The notes under the pieces were generated by a model. That model did not search any database and had not been told where the DNA came from. It saw only the letters and a list, made by a program, of their open reading frames with translations. DNA of 64,000 nt from NCBI RefSeq assembly GCF_001429785.1, contig NZ_LMJF01000011.1:306385-370384 (forward strand), in the 5' to 3' direction. The position numbers and the translations under genes were made by a program. Origin of the DNA: Lysobacter sp. Root916. GTDB lineage: Bacteria; Pseudomonadota; Gammaproteobacteria; Xanthomonadales; Xanthomonadaceae. Shown one piece after another: positions 19,479-27,708 of the stretch (position 1 is the first letter of the stretch; every line of letters starts with the position of its first letter).

Positions 19479-19769
19479 ATGCCCAACGCCACACAAGACA
19501 CGTCCTTCTCCATCCCGCTTCATCGTTACGGACCGTACCTGGACGATGCCGGTTTGGCCTTCGCGCGCACCTGCTCCCACGATCTCCGCGTCTCCGTCGC
19601 CTACTTCTACGCCGACAACGACCTGCTGGCCGAGGCGATCCTGGCCTTCGGTCTGCTGAGCGAGCCGGAGCGGCGACAGGCCCTGCGCGACATGAAGGCC
19701 AAGTTGGGCTACGGCCCGGACGACGAGGGCGGCGGAAGTAAGCGGGGCGGGGTACGGAAGGCGCGTTGA
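19479..19769 (+). CDS. Small protein of unknown function under the XRE-type promoter
   Basis: The product is 96 residues with strongly G/C-ending codons, which supports coding. The sequence SFSIPLHRYGPYLDDAGLAF and YFYADNDLLAEAILAFGLLS followed by EPERRQALRDMKAKLGYGPD reads as a compact alpha-helical protein with a charged Gly/Arg tail. No signal peptide, membrane segment or known family is seen. GAGGGA lies upstream of ATG 19479. It is the first gene after the promoter with two XRE-type operators, so it is the likely target of that regulator. Confidence 0.65.
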   Translation: MPNATQDTSFSIPLHRYGPYLDDAGLAFARTCSHDLRVSVAYFYADNDLLAEAILAFGLLSEPERRQALRDMKAKLGYGPDDEGGGSKRGGVRKAR

Positions 19770-19814
19770 TCTGACGCTAATCATCGGCGGCCTGATCGGA
19801 AGGGTGCGCGCCCC

Positions 19815-20013
19815 TTCGCGAAGGGCGTCGCCGGCTTCGCGTAAGGCGTTGCGGCGTGACCGAACCCGCCGGCGGCCTTGCGGAAGGCGCCGCAGTGATT
19901 CGCGAAGGCCGGCGCCGGCTTCGCGTAAGTCCTGGCCGTATTCCCGAAGCCGCCGACGGCCTTCCGTCATGTGTCGCAGCGATTCGCGAAGGGCGGCCCC
20001 GGCTACGCGAACG
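19815..20013. repeat. Hierarchical tandem repeat, 21-bp units in an 84-bp superrepeat
   Basis: Units centred on TTCGCGAA or a variant start at 19815, 19836, 19857, 19878, 19899, 19920, 19941, 19962, 19983 and 20004, exactly 21 bp apart. Units four apart resemble each other most (19815/19899/19983 and 19836/19920/20004), giving an 84-bp superrepeat present about 2.3 times. TTCGCGAA is itself palindromic, and 19812-19825 is a perfect 14-bp palindrome. On the minus strand one frame is open and reads heptads such as LREAGAG and LRESLRR. That may be incidental, as no start or homologue is evident. Confidence 0.75.
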
Positions 20014-20065
20014 GAAACAGGGGTCAGAGTCGACATTCTAGAGAACCCATTCTGATCCTTGTTTC
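20014..20065. repeat. REP-like imperfect hairpin
   Basis: The 17-base arms GAAACAGGGGTCAGAGT (20014-20030) and ATTCTGATCCTTGTTTC (20049-20065) pair at 14 of 17 positions, and the three exceptions are G-T wobbles, so the structure would be stable in RNA. The GGGGTCAGAGTCGAC core is the kind of sequence found in REP elements mobilised by REP-associated tyrosine transposases in gammaproteobacteria. No transposase gene is next to it. It begins exactly where the 21-bp array ends. Confidence 0.5.
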
Positions 20066-20406
20066 GCTGATGCAATGCCTGAGCGCGGGCGCGCATTTCC
20101 GCGATCCACCGTATGCGCACAAGCCATTTTTTCGACAGGTTTGCGCGATGCGCTTGTGGGTCAGTCCCACTGCGTGGTCTTCAACGCAGCCTGTCAGCGG
20201 AGAGGGCCGCGGCCTGCGAGGCAAACTTAGCGCAAAAAAAATGGGAGGGTTGGCGCCAGTGGGCTGGTGGGTGCTGGAAATGCTCCTTCGATGGGCGGAT
20301 GAGTCGCCGTCCCCGGAGAGCACTTCTGGCCTATATCCGTTCGTAAGGGGACGGTGTTAGCTTGCGCGGGCCCACGCTGCCGTGTGCAAAAAAACCAGAG
20401 GCCCTT
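20066..20406. other. Intergenic region before a serine hydrolase
   Basis: About 340 bases with no supported gene. It includes an A-run (GCAAAAAAAATGG near 20231). Open frames across it on either strand have no start signals or family features. It should hold the promoter for the serine hydrolase gene. Confidence 0.4.
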
Positions 20407-22113
20407 GTGAGTGTCAATCGATCCGTTTTCTTGATAACGATCATCGCCGCCGCCTGGGCCACGCAGCCCTTCGTCGTGCGAGCGCAGTCGGCGAGTGCGT
20501 CGGCCGCCGAACGCCACAAGCAAGTGGACGCGATCTTCGCGCCGTGGAGCGGCACCAATACGCCAGGCTGCGCGGTGGGAATTTCCCGCGACGGCGTGCT
20601 GGATTACACGCGCGGCTACGGGATGTCGAATCTCGAGTACGACATCGCCATCACCCCGGAATCGATCTTCCAGGTCGGTTCCGTCTCCAAGCAGTTCACC
20701 GCCTTCTCGATCGCACTGCTGGCGCAGGACGGAAAATTGTCGCTGGACGACGACATCCGCAAGTACCTGCCGGAGATGCCGGACTTCGGTAAGACGATCA
20801 CCATCGCGCACCTGATCCATCACAGCAGTGGCCTGCGCGAGCAGGGGCAGCTGCTGTATCTGGCCGGATGGCGCGGCGACGACATGATGACCGAGGCCGA
20901 TATGCTGGCGGTCGCTGCGAAGCAGCGAGGGCTGAATTTCGCGCCAGGGACCGAGACGCTCTACAACAACCTCGGCTATACCATGCTGGCGGTCATCGTG
21001 AAGCGCGTATCCGGCAAGCCTCTGACGGTCTTCGCCCAGGAAAGGATATTCCAGCCGCTGGGCATGACCGACACGCATTTCCAGGACGACCACACCGAGA
21101 TCGTGCGGCGCCGAACCGCGGGATATCAGGCGCACCGGGACGGCGGATGGCGCATCAGCATCCCCGCGTCCGACTACTACGGACCGACCGGCCTGTTCAC
21201 CACGGTGGGCGACCTGCTGAAGTGGCAGGACAACTTCATCCACGCGCGTGTCGGTGGACAAGCGCTGGTGGCGTCCATGCAGACATCGGCCCTATCGGAC
21301 ACCGGCGTGGCGAGCGGCTACGGTGGCGGTGTATTCGTCCGCAATTACCGGGGCCTGCGCACGGTAGGGCACGACGGCGTGCATGCCGGGTATCGTGCGG
21401 ACGCGGTTAGCTTCCCCGATCAGCGGCTGGCGATCGTGACCTTGTGCAACGGCGCCACGATTGCTCCGCCGGAGCTCACGCAGAAAATCGCGGCCGTGTA
21501 TCTGGGTGATCGCATGACGCCCGTGGCGCCCGCGGTGAAAGTGCCGGAACCGGCGTTGTCGGCGCTGGCCGGCGTCTATTGGAGTTCGCTGACGGATGAA
21601 GTGGTACGAGTGGAGGTGAAGGACGGTGCATTGCGCCCCACTGGCGCATCGACGCCGCTAGAACCGCTCGGGAACGGGCTATTCCGCTTGGGCGAGACGA
21701 CGAGATGGCAATTCGACGGCTCCGCAGGCAATGCGCTGAAAGCGCCCGAGCTGCGGATCTGGGATGCCTGGCCTACGCCAAGAATTTTTACCCGCGTCAA
21801 CGCATCGGTGCCCTCGGCCTCGGCGCTGGCATCGTTCGCGGGGCGGTACCGCATCGACGAGGTCGATATGACTTATACGGTGCTCATGGCGGACGGAAAG
21901 CTGACCATGCGATGGCCTCGCCAGACCGATCTCGTGCTTGAAGCCGTCGGCGGCGATCGCTTCGTCAGCGGCGCATGGACGGTGACCTTCACGCGCTCGG
22001 CGTCGGGCGCGGTGGATGGCTTGACGCTTACCGCGCGTCGTTTGCGTCGCATGCGCGCGGAGCGGCTCACGACAGCGGAGACGCCTGTGATTCGAGCCGG
22101 TAACAGCATCTAG
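20407..22113 (+). CDS. Secreted serine hydrolase, class C beta-lactamase family
   Basis: The 568-residue product starts at GTG 20407, which gives the signal peptide MSVNRSVFLITIIAAAW...VVRAQ; upstream codons in frame do not improve it. The penicillin-binding-protein fold is clear: S92-V-S-K95 nucleophile motif in QVGSVSKQF, Y186-N-N188 as the YxN motif, and HDGVHAGY in place of the KTG strand. The C-terminal 180 residues form a separate beta-rich extension of the lipocalin/DUF3471 kind (LAGVYWSSLTDEVVRVEV, ASFAGRYRID). Such enzymes are usually esterases or D-aminopeptidases, not true beta-lactamases. Confidence 0.88.
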   Translation: MSVNRSVFLITIIAAAWATQPFVVRAQSASASAAERHKQVDAIFAPWSGTNTPGCAVGISRDGVLDYTRGYGMSNLEYDIAITPESIFQVGSVSKQFTAFSIALLAQDGKLSLDDDIRKYLPEMPDFGKTITIAHLIHHSSGLREQGQLLYLAGWRGDDMMTEADMLAVAAKQRGLNFAPGTETLYNNLGYTMLAVIVKRVSGKPLTVFAQERIFQPLGMTDTHFQDDHTEIVRRRTAGYQAHRDGGWRISIPASDYYGPTGLFTTVGDLLKWQDNFIHARVGGQALVASMQTSALSDTGVASGYGGGVFVRNYRGLRTVGHDGVHAGYRADAVSFPDQRLAIVTLCNGATIAPPELTQKIAAVYLGDRMTPVAPAVKVPEPALSALAGVYWSSLTDEVVRVEVKDGALRPTGASTPLEPLGNGLFRLGETTRWQFDGSAGNALKAPELRIWDAWPTPRIFTRVNASVPSASALASFAGRYRIDEVDMTYTVLMADGKLTMRWPRQTDLVLEAVGGDRFVSGAWTVTFTRSASGAVDGLTLTARRLRRMRAERLTTAETPVIRAGNSI

Positions 22114-22164
22114 GCGAGATGCGGCCGATGACGGTCCTCGTCTCGGTCGCTTGCGCGACTCCAG

Positions 22165-22269
22165 CTAGATAAGCCCCAGTTGAGTCGCGTTCAACGTAGC
22201 TGCCGCCCGCGTGCCAGCCTCCAGCTTGCGAAACACGCTCTCGACATGGGGCGCACCGTGCTGGGGCTG
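22165..22269 (-). pseudogene. Remnant of a LuxR-type response regulator C-terminus
   Basis: A 35-codon minus-strand tail reads HVESVFRKLEAGTRAAAT followed by LNATQLGLI and a TAG stop. It matches the end of a LuxR/NarL HTH domain (HVRSVFRKL-xx-TRAAA) and its usual QLGLI ending. Upstream of it the frame has no HTH or receiver sequence, so only the last part of the gene survives, apparently with a degraded junction. It is not expected to be functional. Confidence 0.45.
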
Positions 22270-22313
22270 ATGCGGCGCAACCGCTGGCGTTGCGTGCACG
22301 GGCGTCGCGCGGC

Positions 22314-22721
22314 TTAGGCCTGCAACGTCGTCGCGATCCGTACTTCGCCCGTTAGTACCTTGTGGATCGGGCAGGCGTTCGCGATCTGCAGCAGGCGCTC
22401 GCGCTGTTCGTCGCTCAGCTCGCCTTGCAGCGCGATCTTGCGCTCGATGTCGGTGCCCGCCGCCGGCTTGCCGTCCGGGTTGAAGCGCAGCGCGACTTCG
22501 ACGCCGGCCAGCGGCCATTGCTTGCGCGCGGCGTACATGCGCACGGTGATCGCGGTGCAGGCGCCCAGGCTGGACAGCAGCAGGTGCTCGGGCGTGGGGC
22601 CGGTGTCACCGCCGCCCAGGTCGGCCGGTTCGTCGGCCTGCCAGGTATGGCCGACGTCGTCGATGAAGGTCACCACGTAGGGCGTGGGCTGGGTGCTGGC
22701 GCGGACGGTCGCGACGGTCAT
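22314..22721 (-). CDS. OsmC-family protein
   Basis: The 135-residue product has both redox cysteines of the OsmC/Ohr fold: C55 in [11 protein letters not shown] and C117 in NACPIHKVL. The GPTPEHLLL segment before the first cysteine is typical. Such proteins reduce organic hydroperoxides with a dithiol donor, or in the YhfA branch have no known substrate; the short length and ACPIHK form fit general OsmC-like proteins. ATG 22721 is preferred over 22745 because AGGAACGCC sits directly upstream. It is a cytoplasmic, single-gene unit. Confidence 0.88.
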   Translation of the reverse strand: MTVATVRASTQPTPYVVTFIDDVGHTWQADEPADLGGGDTGPTPEHLLLSSLGACTAITVRMYAARKQWPLAGVEVALRFNPDGKPAAGTDIERKIALQGELSDEQRERLLQIANACPIHKVLTGEVRIATTLQA

Positions 22722-22945
22722 GGCGTTCCTGAAGGCTTGCGGCATTGATGCCGCCGAGGCAGACCTTAAGCCCGCGCCGGCACTGGCACCAGCCGGGGCG
22801 GTCGCACGGACCGTCCCAGTGGCCGAATGATGCCTCGCTGATCAATCCGATTCAGTGCCCAGGCCGGGAGGATCGGCATCAGGGATCGGGGCTATCCGCA
22901 AGGCTTGGCTATCGGTGCAAGATAGGTGAGCCGATACCGATCGAG

Positions 22946-23497
22946 ATGCCCATGAGAGTCATGCAGAAGACGCTACAAATACTGAAGCAACGTCAGGCGC
23001 TGGTAGACCTGTATCGGGACCATCTTTCCAGCGAGTCGCTGTCCGGTGTAGTCACCGACTACTCCGAGGACTTCGTATACCTCAGCCTCTTCACCGAAGC
23101 AGGCCAGGCCAACGGCATCGCGGTCTGCTTCCGCAGCGACATCACCCGGATCCGTTGGGAAGGCAACGAGCGTCAAGCCTTGTCGCAGATGATTGAGGCC
23201 ACGGGAGCCAAGCCGACCGCGCCTGCGCTGTCCCTCGACTCCCTGCAGTCGGTGCTGGATTCGGTATCGGCGACCTTCGGCTACGTCAATGTGCTCACGG
23301 AGCGCATGGACGATTCGGTCACGTTCATCGGCGAAATCGCGGAGCTGGATGCGGAATCCTTGCTTCTGGAAACCTTCGGAACCTATTCCAGTCGGGATCG
23401 GAGCAGGCTGTGGCTCAGCCTCGCCGAGATCACTCGCATCGACGCCGATGCCGCATACGAGCGCAGCGTTGTCTATCTGGCGGGAAAGCCCGCTTGA
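22946..23497 (+). CDS. Protein of unknown function
   Basis: The product is 183 residues with no signal peptide. After a helix (LQILKQRQALVDLYRDHL) come two similar halves, each ending in a hydrophobic strand plus 'acid-rich strand - ITRI' element: FVYLSLFTEAGQ...SDITRIRW and SVTFIGEIAELDAESLLLET...AEITRIDADAAYE. This internal duplication suggests a two-domain beta-barrel or Sm/Tudor-like fold. No family is recognised. ATG 22946 (MPMRVMQKT) is chosen; the longer open frame from 22745 has no coding character before it. Confidence 0.65.
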   Translation: MPMRVMQKTLQILKQRQALVDLYRDHLSSESLSGVVTDYSEDFVYLSLFTEAGQANGIAVCFRSDITRIRWEGNERQALSQMIEATGAKPTAPALSLDSLQSVLDSVSATFGYVNVLTERMDDSVTFIGEIAELDAESLLLETFGTYSSRDRSRLWLSLAEITRIDADAAYERSVVYLAGKPA

Positions 23498-23598
23498 TCG
23501 GCGCTGTGTCGCGACATACCCGCCTCTGGACCTGCCGAGCTTCGACATAGATCACCGCTCAATACGGGCGGCGCCTTCCAGCGCCGCCCGCGCCGCCG

Positions 23599-25143
23599 TC
23601 AGCGGCCGGCGGTATTGGTTTGCCAAAGCGGCTTGCGTTCGTGGTCGTACACCACCACGTTGCCGTCGTTCTGCACGAACAGCACCGCGCCGCGCTTGCC
23701 GCCGGTGTTGCTCGCCCATCGGGTCTGTCCCGCGCCGTCGCGCACGGTCAGGTTGCCGTCGGTCTGCATGTGCAGGGTGTGGCCGCTGCCGTAGACGTGG
23801 TTGGCCCAGATCGCGCCTACGTTCTGTTTGTACAGCACCAGGTTGCCGTCGCCCTGGATCGCCAGCGTGAATCGCTGGTCGCAGGAGGTCAGGGTGCCGT
23901 TGGTCTCGCGCCAATCGCGCGGATTCAGGCGGCCGCAGGTCGGTACCGTGCGCAGCACCAGGTCGTAGGCGTTGAGGATGGGTTGCAACGGCTGGAAATA
24001 GCCCTGCGGCGCCGGATCGCCGCAGTTGTCGTCCCGGCCTTCGGAGAAATGGCCGCCGGAGTACACGCCCTGCGCCTCGGCGCCGGGGGTGATCACCGCA
24101 CCGCCCGAATCGCCGAAGCCGGCGCAGGCGTTGGATTGGGTCAGGCCTTTGACGACGCCGTACTGCGGGCCGTAGTCGACCGTCACCTGCTTGGCCTGCA
24201 CGGTGCCGCAGTGGTAACCCGTCTTGTTCCCCGACCGGCACACCGCCGCGCCGATCGGCGCCTCCAGGCCGCCGCGCACGTCTATGTCGACGCCGGCGTA
24301 GTTGTAGACCCAGGGCAGGACGTGCCAGAGGTTCGGTTGCGTGTTCTGCACCCAGGCATGGTCGGCGTTGGGAAAGGTGGAGTACGCGAAATGGCCGATA
24401 GGGGATTGGTTAGTGCCGCGCACCGCCATGTTGACCGTTCCGCAATGGCCCGCCGTCACGAAGCCGGGCGTGTTGCCGCGAAAAGCCGAGAACCCCATCG
24501 AGCACCAGCTATCGGGCGTCAGGTAGCGATCGCCGCCGCGCAGGTCGTGCTGGGGTTTGGGGCGCTGCGCGGAGGTCACGATCTGCACCATCCTGGCATC
24601 GATGCCGCTGCGCGCGATCAGCTCGATCGCCGCTTCCTGCGCGCCGGGGTCGATGGTCAGGATGATGCGGTTGTTGGGCAGATCGACGTTCCAGGCCTGC
24701 ACGCGGGGGCCGTCCTTGCGCATGAGGCCGGCAGTCAGTCCGCGATGGGCCTGATCCAGCTGCGATTGGGCGGCGTCCAGCTCGGCCGCGCTGTGCTTGA
24801 ACACGCGCACTTCGTCGCCGCTCTGGCGCATGCGGCTGACGGCCTTGCGATCCGTCACGCCCAGGATCAATCGATAGTCGCCGGCCGCGTCGCGCTCCAG
24901 CCAGCTGCCGGCATAGTGCGCGCCCAGCCCGGCCCGTGCTTCGGCCTGCAAGCGCATCGCACGATGTTCGGTGGCCAGATAGGCCTGAAGTTGCGAGGGC
25001 TTCAGGCCGAGGTCGCGTTGCAAGGCCTGGCGCATGGCGGCCGGTATCGGGTTGGTCTGCGGCTCGGCGGCGTGGCCGATGGCGGGTGCGAGCATCGCGC
25101 ACAGCGATACGGCCAGCGCCGCGCCGGTGTGAGTGGCATTCAT
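23599..25143 (-). CDS. Secreted alpha-lytic-type (S1E) protease with bulb-type lectin tail
   Basis: The product is 514 residues: signal peptide (to AIGHA), then a long pro-region (about 30-200, DLGLKPSQLQAYLATEHRAM) acting as folding chaperone in this family. The protease domain has H233 in TAGHCG, D261 in ADHAWVQ and S346 in GDSGGAV, with paired cysteines. The C-terminal ~110 residues hold three mannose-binding bulb-lectin repeats (QGDGNLVLY, QTDGNLTVR, QNDGNVVVY), each ending in a W-x-x-N/T strand. The enzyme is predicted to be exported and to bind glycans. AAGGATAG precedes ATG 25143. Confidence 0.92.
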   Translation of the reverse strand: MNATHTGAALAVSLCAMLAPAIGHAAEPQTNPIPAAMRQALQRDLGLKPSQLQAYLATEHRAMRLQAEARAGLGAHYAGSWLERDAAGDYRLILGVTDRKAVSRMRQSGDEVRVFKHSAAELDAAQSQLDQAHRGLTAGLMRKDGPRVQAWNVDLPNNRIILTIDPGAQEAAIELIARSGIDARMVQIVTSAQRPKPQHDLRGGDRYLTPDSWCSMGFSAFRGNTPGFVTAGHCGTVNMAVRGTNQSPIGHFAYSTFPNADHAWVQNTQPNLWHVLPWVYNYAGVDIDVRGGLEAPIGAAVCRSGNKTGYHCGTVQAKQVTVDYGPQYGVVKGLTQSNACAGFGDSGGAVITPGAEAQGVYSGGHFSEGRDDNCGDPAPQGYFQPLQPILNAYDLVLRTVPTCGRLNPRDWRETNGTLTSCDQRFTLAIQGDGNLVLYKQNVGAIWANHVYGSGHTLHMQTDGNLTVRDGAGQTRWASNTGGKRGAVLFVQNDGNVVVYDHERKPLWQTNTAGR

Positions 25144-25238
25144 GGGTTCTCTATCCTTCCTTAGTGGTATGGGGCGCACGCACGTCCTGTAGCGTCCGTG
25201 CCTATTCCCGTACGAGAGAGGGTGCGGAACCCTGACAT

Positions 25239-27638
25239 TCAGTTATGGATTTTTTCTCGGGGCTGGCATTCGGCCATCCAACGCTGGCCGAGCTGGCGCT
25301 GCCAGGAGGACGCGTTGGGCATCGCCTCCAGTTGCCGCAGCGCCGCGGCGAGTTCGCGGCGACGGTCGGCGCCCTCGCAGCGCGCGCGCTCCAGCGCGAC
25401 CTGTTCGAAGCGCGGTTGCGATTCGACGACGACTTCGCCGGTACGGCGGGCCGCATTGGCTTCCAGCATCGCGGCCGCGGCCGCCATCCGGCCACGTTGC
25501 AGCCCGGCCACGGCGCGCAAGCCGTCGATGTCCAGCAGTTGACCATGGCCTTCCGCGTTGCGCCGCGCCGACAGGCGCCGTGCCCGCTCCAGGTCCCGTT
25601 CGGCCAAGGCCCATTCGCCGCGCGCCAGCCGCGTCTCGCCACGCCCCAGCAAGGCCGAGACCGCAGCCGGATGCTCTTCGCCGTGGAACTCCAGTGAGCG
25701 CTCCACCATGCGGTCGTACTGCCGCAGTGCCTCGTCCAGGCGTTGGGTTTTCAGCGCGGCGAAGCCGAGGTTGCGGCCGATCAGCAGCTCTTCGTCCGGA
25801 TTGCGCGGCACCAGCTGGCGCACCAGCGCGTCCGCCTCGCGCAGCAGCGGATAGGCCTTGGCCGCGTCGCCATCGGTCAGCGCGATGCCTGCGCTGTTCA
25901 CCAGCGCACGGACGTAGTCCTTGCGGGTATCGGGGCCGCCGGCTTTGAGCAGCGCGAGGCTGCGATCCAAATAAGTCCATCCCTTGGCCTGGTCGCCTAG
26001 CGCGAAGTGGCCGAGGCCGACGTTGCCGAGCAGACGCGGGTACAGCGGGTCCTGGGTTGCGCCGGCGCGCTCCAGCACCTCGGCGGCCTGCGAGCTGTAG
26101 CGCAGAAACTGCCGCGGCTGGCCCAGCCCGTAATGCGCGGTCGCCAAGCCGCGCAGCGCGTCGGCTAGAGCGAGCGGGTCGTCCTGATCGCGCAAGGCCG
26201 CGACCGCGCGCGCGTAGGCGTCGCGCGCCTGCGTGGGCATGCCCAGGTCGGTGTGGACCTGGCCCAGGGCGTGCAGCAAGGCGGCCAGGGCCTGCGGGGA
26301 GTGGCTGCGGCCCTGCTGGTCCTGCAGCTGCTTCATCCCGCGCTCCAGCAGCTCGCGGGCGGTGACTTCGCCGCTGGCGGTCGCCTTCGGCGTGCTGGCG
26401 CGGAACAGGCTGACGAAGTAGTCGGCCACGGCGAGCGCCTTCTCGCGCTCGCGTTCGGTACGTTCGAGCTGGCGGTCCAGGCTGTAGATATGAAACGCGG
26501 CGAACGCGACGCCGACGGCGACGGTGGCGAAGACGGGCCAGCGACGGCGCAGCGTGCGGCGCAGGCGGTAACCGCGTTCGTGGCGGCGCGCGCGGATCGG
26601 CAGGTGTTGCGACCAGCGCAGCAGGTCGTCGGCCAGGGCCTCGGCGCTGGGGTAGCGTTCGCGCGGGTCGGTGGCGGTGGCATGGGCGACGATGCACTCC
26701 AGGTCGCCCCGCAAACGCGCGGCCAGGCGCGAGGGCTTCATGGCGCGGGTGGCGGCGATGTCCGCGGCCGCCGCCGGATGCTCGCGCAGCAGGGCGGTCC
26801 AGCGCGCGCTTAGCCGCGGCGGCGACTCCCCGCTCTGTGCGGGCGAAACCAGCAGCAAGGCCTGTAGCAGCAGACCCAGTTGATAGACGTCGGTGGCGGT
26901 GGTGACCGGTTCGCCGCGGCGTTGCTCCGGGGCGGCCCAGGCGGGCGTCATCGAGCGGGTCTGGGTTTGGGTCGGGTCGGCTTCGTCCAGTAGTTTGGCG
27001 ATGCCGAAATCCAGCAGTTTGACCTGGCCGGCCGGGTCGACCAGGACGTTGGCGGGTTTGATGTCGCGATGCACGACCAAGTTGCCGTGGGCGAACTGCA
27101 CGGCCTCGCAGACCTGGCGGAACAGAGCGATGCGCTGTTCGAGCGTGGCCTTGCGGCGGTCGCACCACTGGGTGATGGATTCGCCGGGGACATGCTCCAT
27201 CGCGAACCACGGTTGGCCATCCGTCGCCAGGCCGCCGTCCAGGAGCTGGGCGATGTGCGGATGCTGCAGGCGCGCCAGCACTTTGCGTTCGCGCAGGAAG
27301 CGTTCGGTCAGCGGCGAGAACCCGCCCCAGATCCGCTTCAGCGCGACCTGGCGTTGCCACGCGCCGTCGGCGCGCTCGGCGAGGAACACCTCGCCCATGC
27401 CGCCCTGGCCGATGCGCCGCAACAGGCGGTAGGGGCCGACCATGGCGCCGCTCGCTTCTTCGACGGCGGGCTCCGCGCCGGTGTCGCCTTCGTCCAGATG
27501 CGACAGCAGGGCGCGCACGCGCTGGGCGAGCTCGGGCTGCGTCGCGCAGGCGTCCCGCAACAGGGTGTCGCGTTGCTCGGGAGAGGCGTCCAGCAGCTGG
27601 CGCAGCAAAGGCAGCGCCGCACGGTCGAGAGTATTCAT
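25239..27638 (-). CDS. Serine/threonine protein kinase with membrane segment and TPR domain
   Basis: The 799-residue product has an N-terminal helical piece (LDRAALPLLRQLLDASPEQR), then a Hanks-type kinase domain: glycine loop IGQGGMGEV, VALKRI lysine, HRDIKPANV (H190-R-D192) and LLDFGIAK (DFG). One transmembrane helix follows near residues 367-388 (WPVFATVAVGVAFAAFHIY), then a long TPR-like helical region (about 400-780). All catalytic residues are present. The kinase would face the cytoplasm with its TPR region across the membrane. It lies 70 bases downstream of an ECF sigma gene; such pairs are known to couple phosphorylation to sigma activity. Confidence 0.9.
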   Translation of the reverse strand: MNTLDRAALPLLRQLLDASPEQRDTLLRDACATQPELAQRVRALLSHLDEGDTGAEPAVEEASGAMVGPYRLLRRIGQGGMGEVFLAERADGAWQRQVALKRIWGGFSPLTERFLRERKVLARLQHPHIAQLLDGGLATDGQPWFAMEHVPGESITQWCDRRKATLEQRIALFRQVCEAVQFAHGNLVVHRDIKPANVLVDPAGQVKLLDFGIAKLLDEADPTQTQTRSMTPAWAAPEQRRGEPVTTATDVYQLGLLLQALLLVSPAQSGESPPRLSARWTALLREHPAAAADIAATRAMKPSRLAARLRGDLECIVAHATATDPRERYPSAEALADDLLRWSQHLPIRARRHERGYRLRRTLRRRWPVFATVAVGVAFAAFHIYSLDRQLERTEREREKALAVADYFVSLFRASTPKATASGEVTARELLERGMKQLQDQQGRSHSPQALAALLHALGQVHTDLGMPTQARDAYARAVAALRDQDDPLALADALRGLATAHYGLGQPRQFLRYSSQAAEVLERAGATQDPLYPRLLGNVGLGHFALGDQAKGWTYLDRSLALLKAGGPDTRKDYVRALVNSAGIALTDGDAAKAYPLLREADALVRQLVPRNPDEELLIGRNLGFAALKTQRLDEALRQYDRMVERSLEFHGEEHPAAVSALLGRGETRLARGEWALAERDLERARRLSARRNAEGHGQLLDIDGLRAVAGLQRGRMAAAAAMLEANAARRTGEVVVESQPRFEQVALERARCEGADRRRELAAALRQLEAMPNASSWQRQLGQRWMAECQPREKIHN

Positions 27639-27708
27639 GGCGGGGATCGTTCGATCAGAGAATCGGAACACACAGCGGGAGTACGGGATCCGGTCCCGTT
27701 TCCTGACA

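Noticed and set aside
19815-20013. Possible CRISPR array
   Set aside because: The repeat is contiguous and degenerate with a fixed 21-bp period; there are no unique spacers and no cas genes in the window.
19278-20120. Long minus-strand frame through the repeat array as a protein gene
   Set aside because: It runs antisense through the well-supported gene at 19479-19769, and its heptads simply follow from the 21-bp DNA period. No ribosome-binding site or family similarity supports it.
23620-25164. 514-codon plus-strand open frame opposite the alpha-lytic-type protease
   Set aside because: Long antisense frames are common in high-GC DNA. This one mirrors the protease codons and has no motif, while the minus-strand protease is complete.
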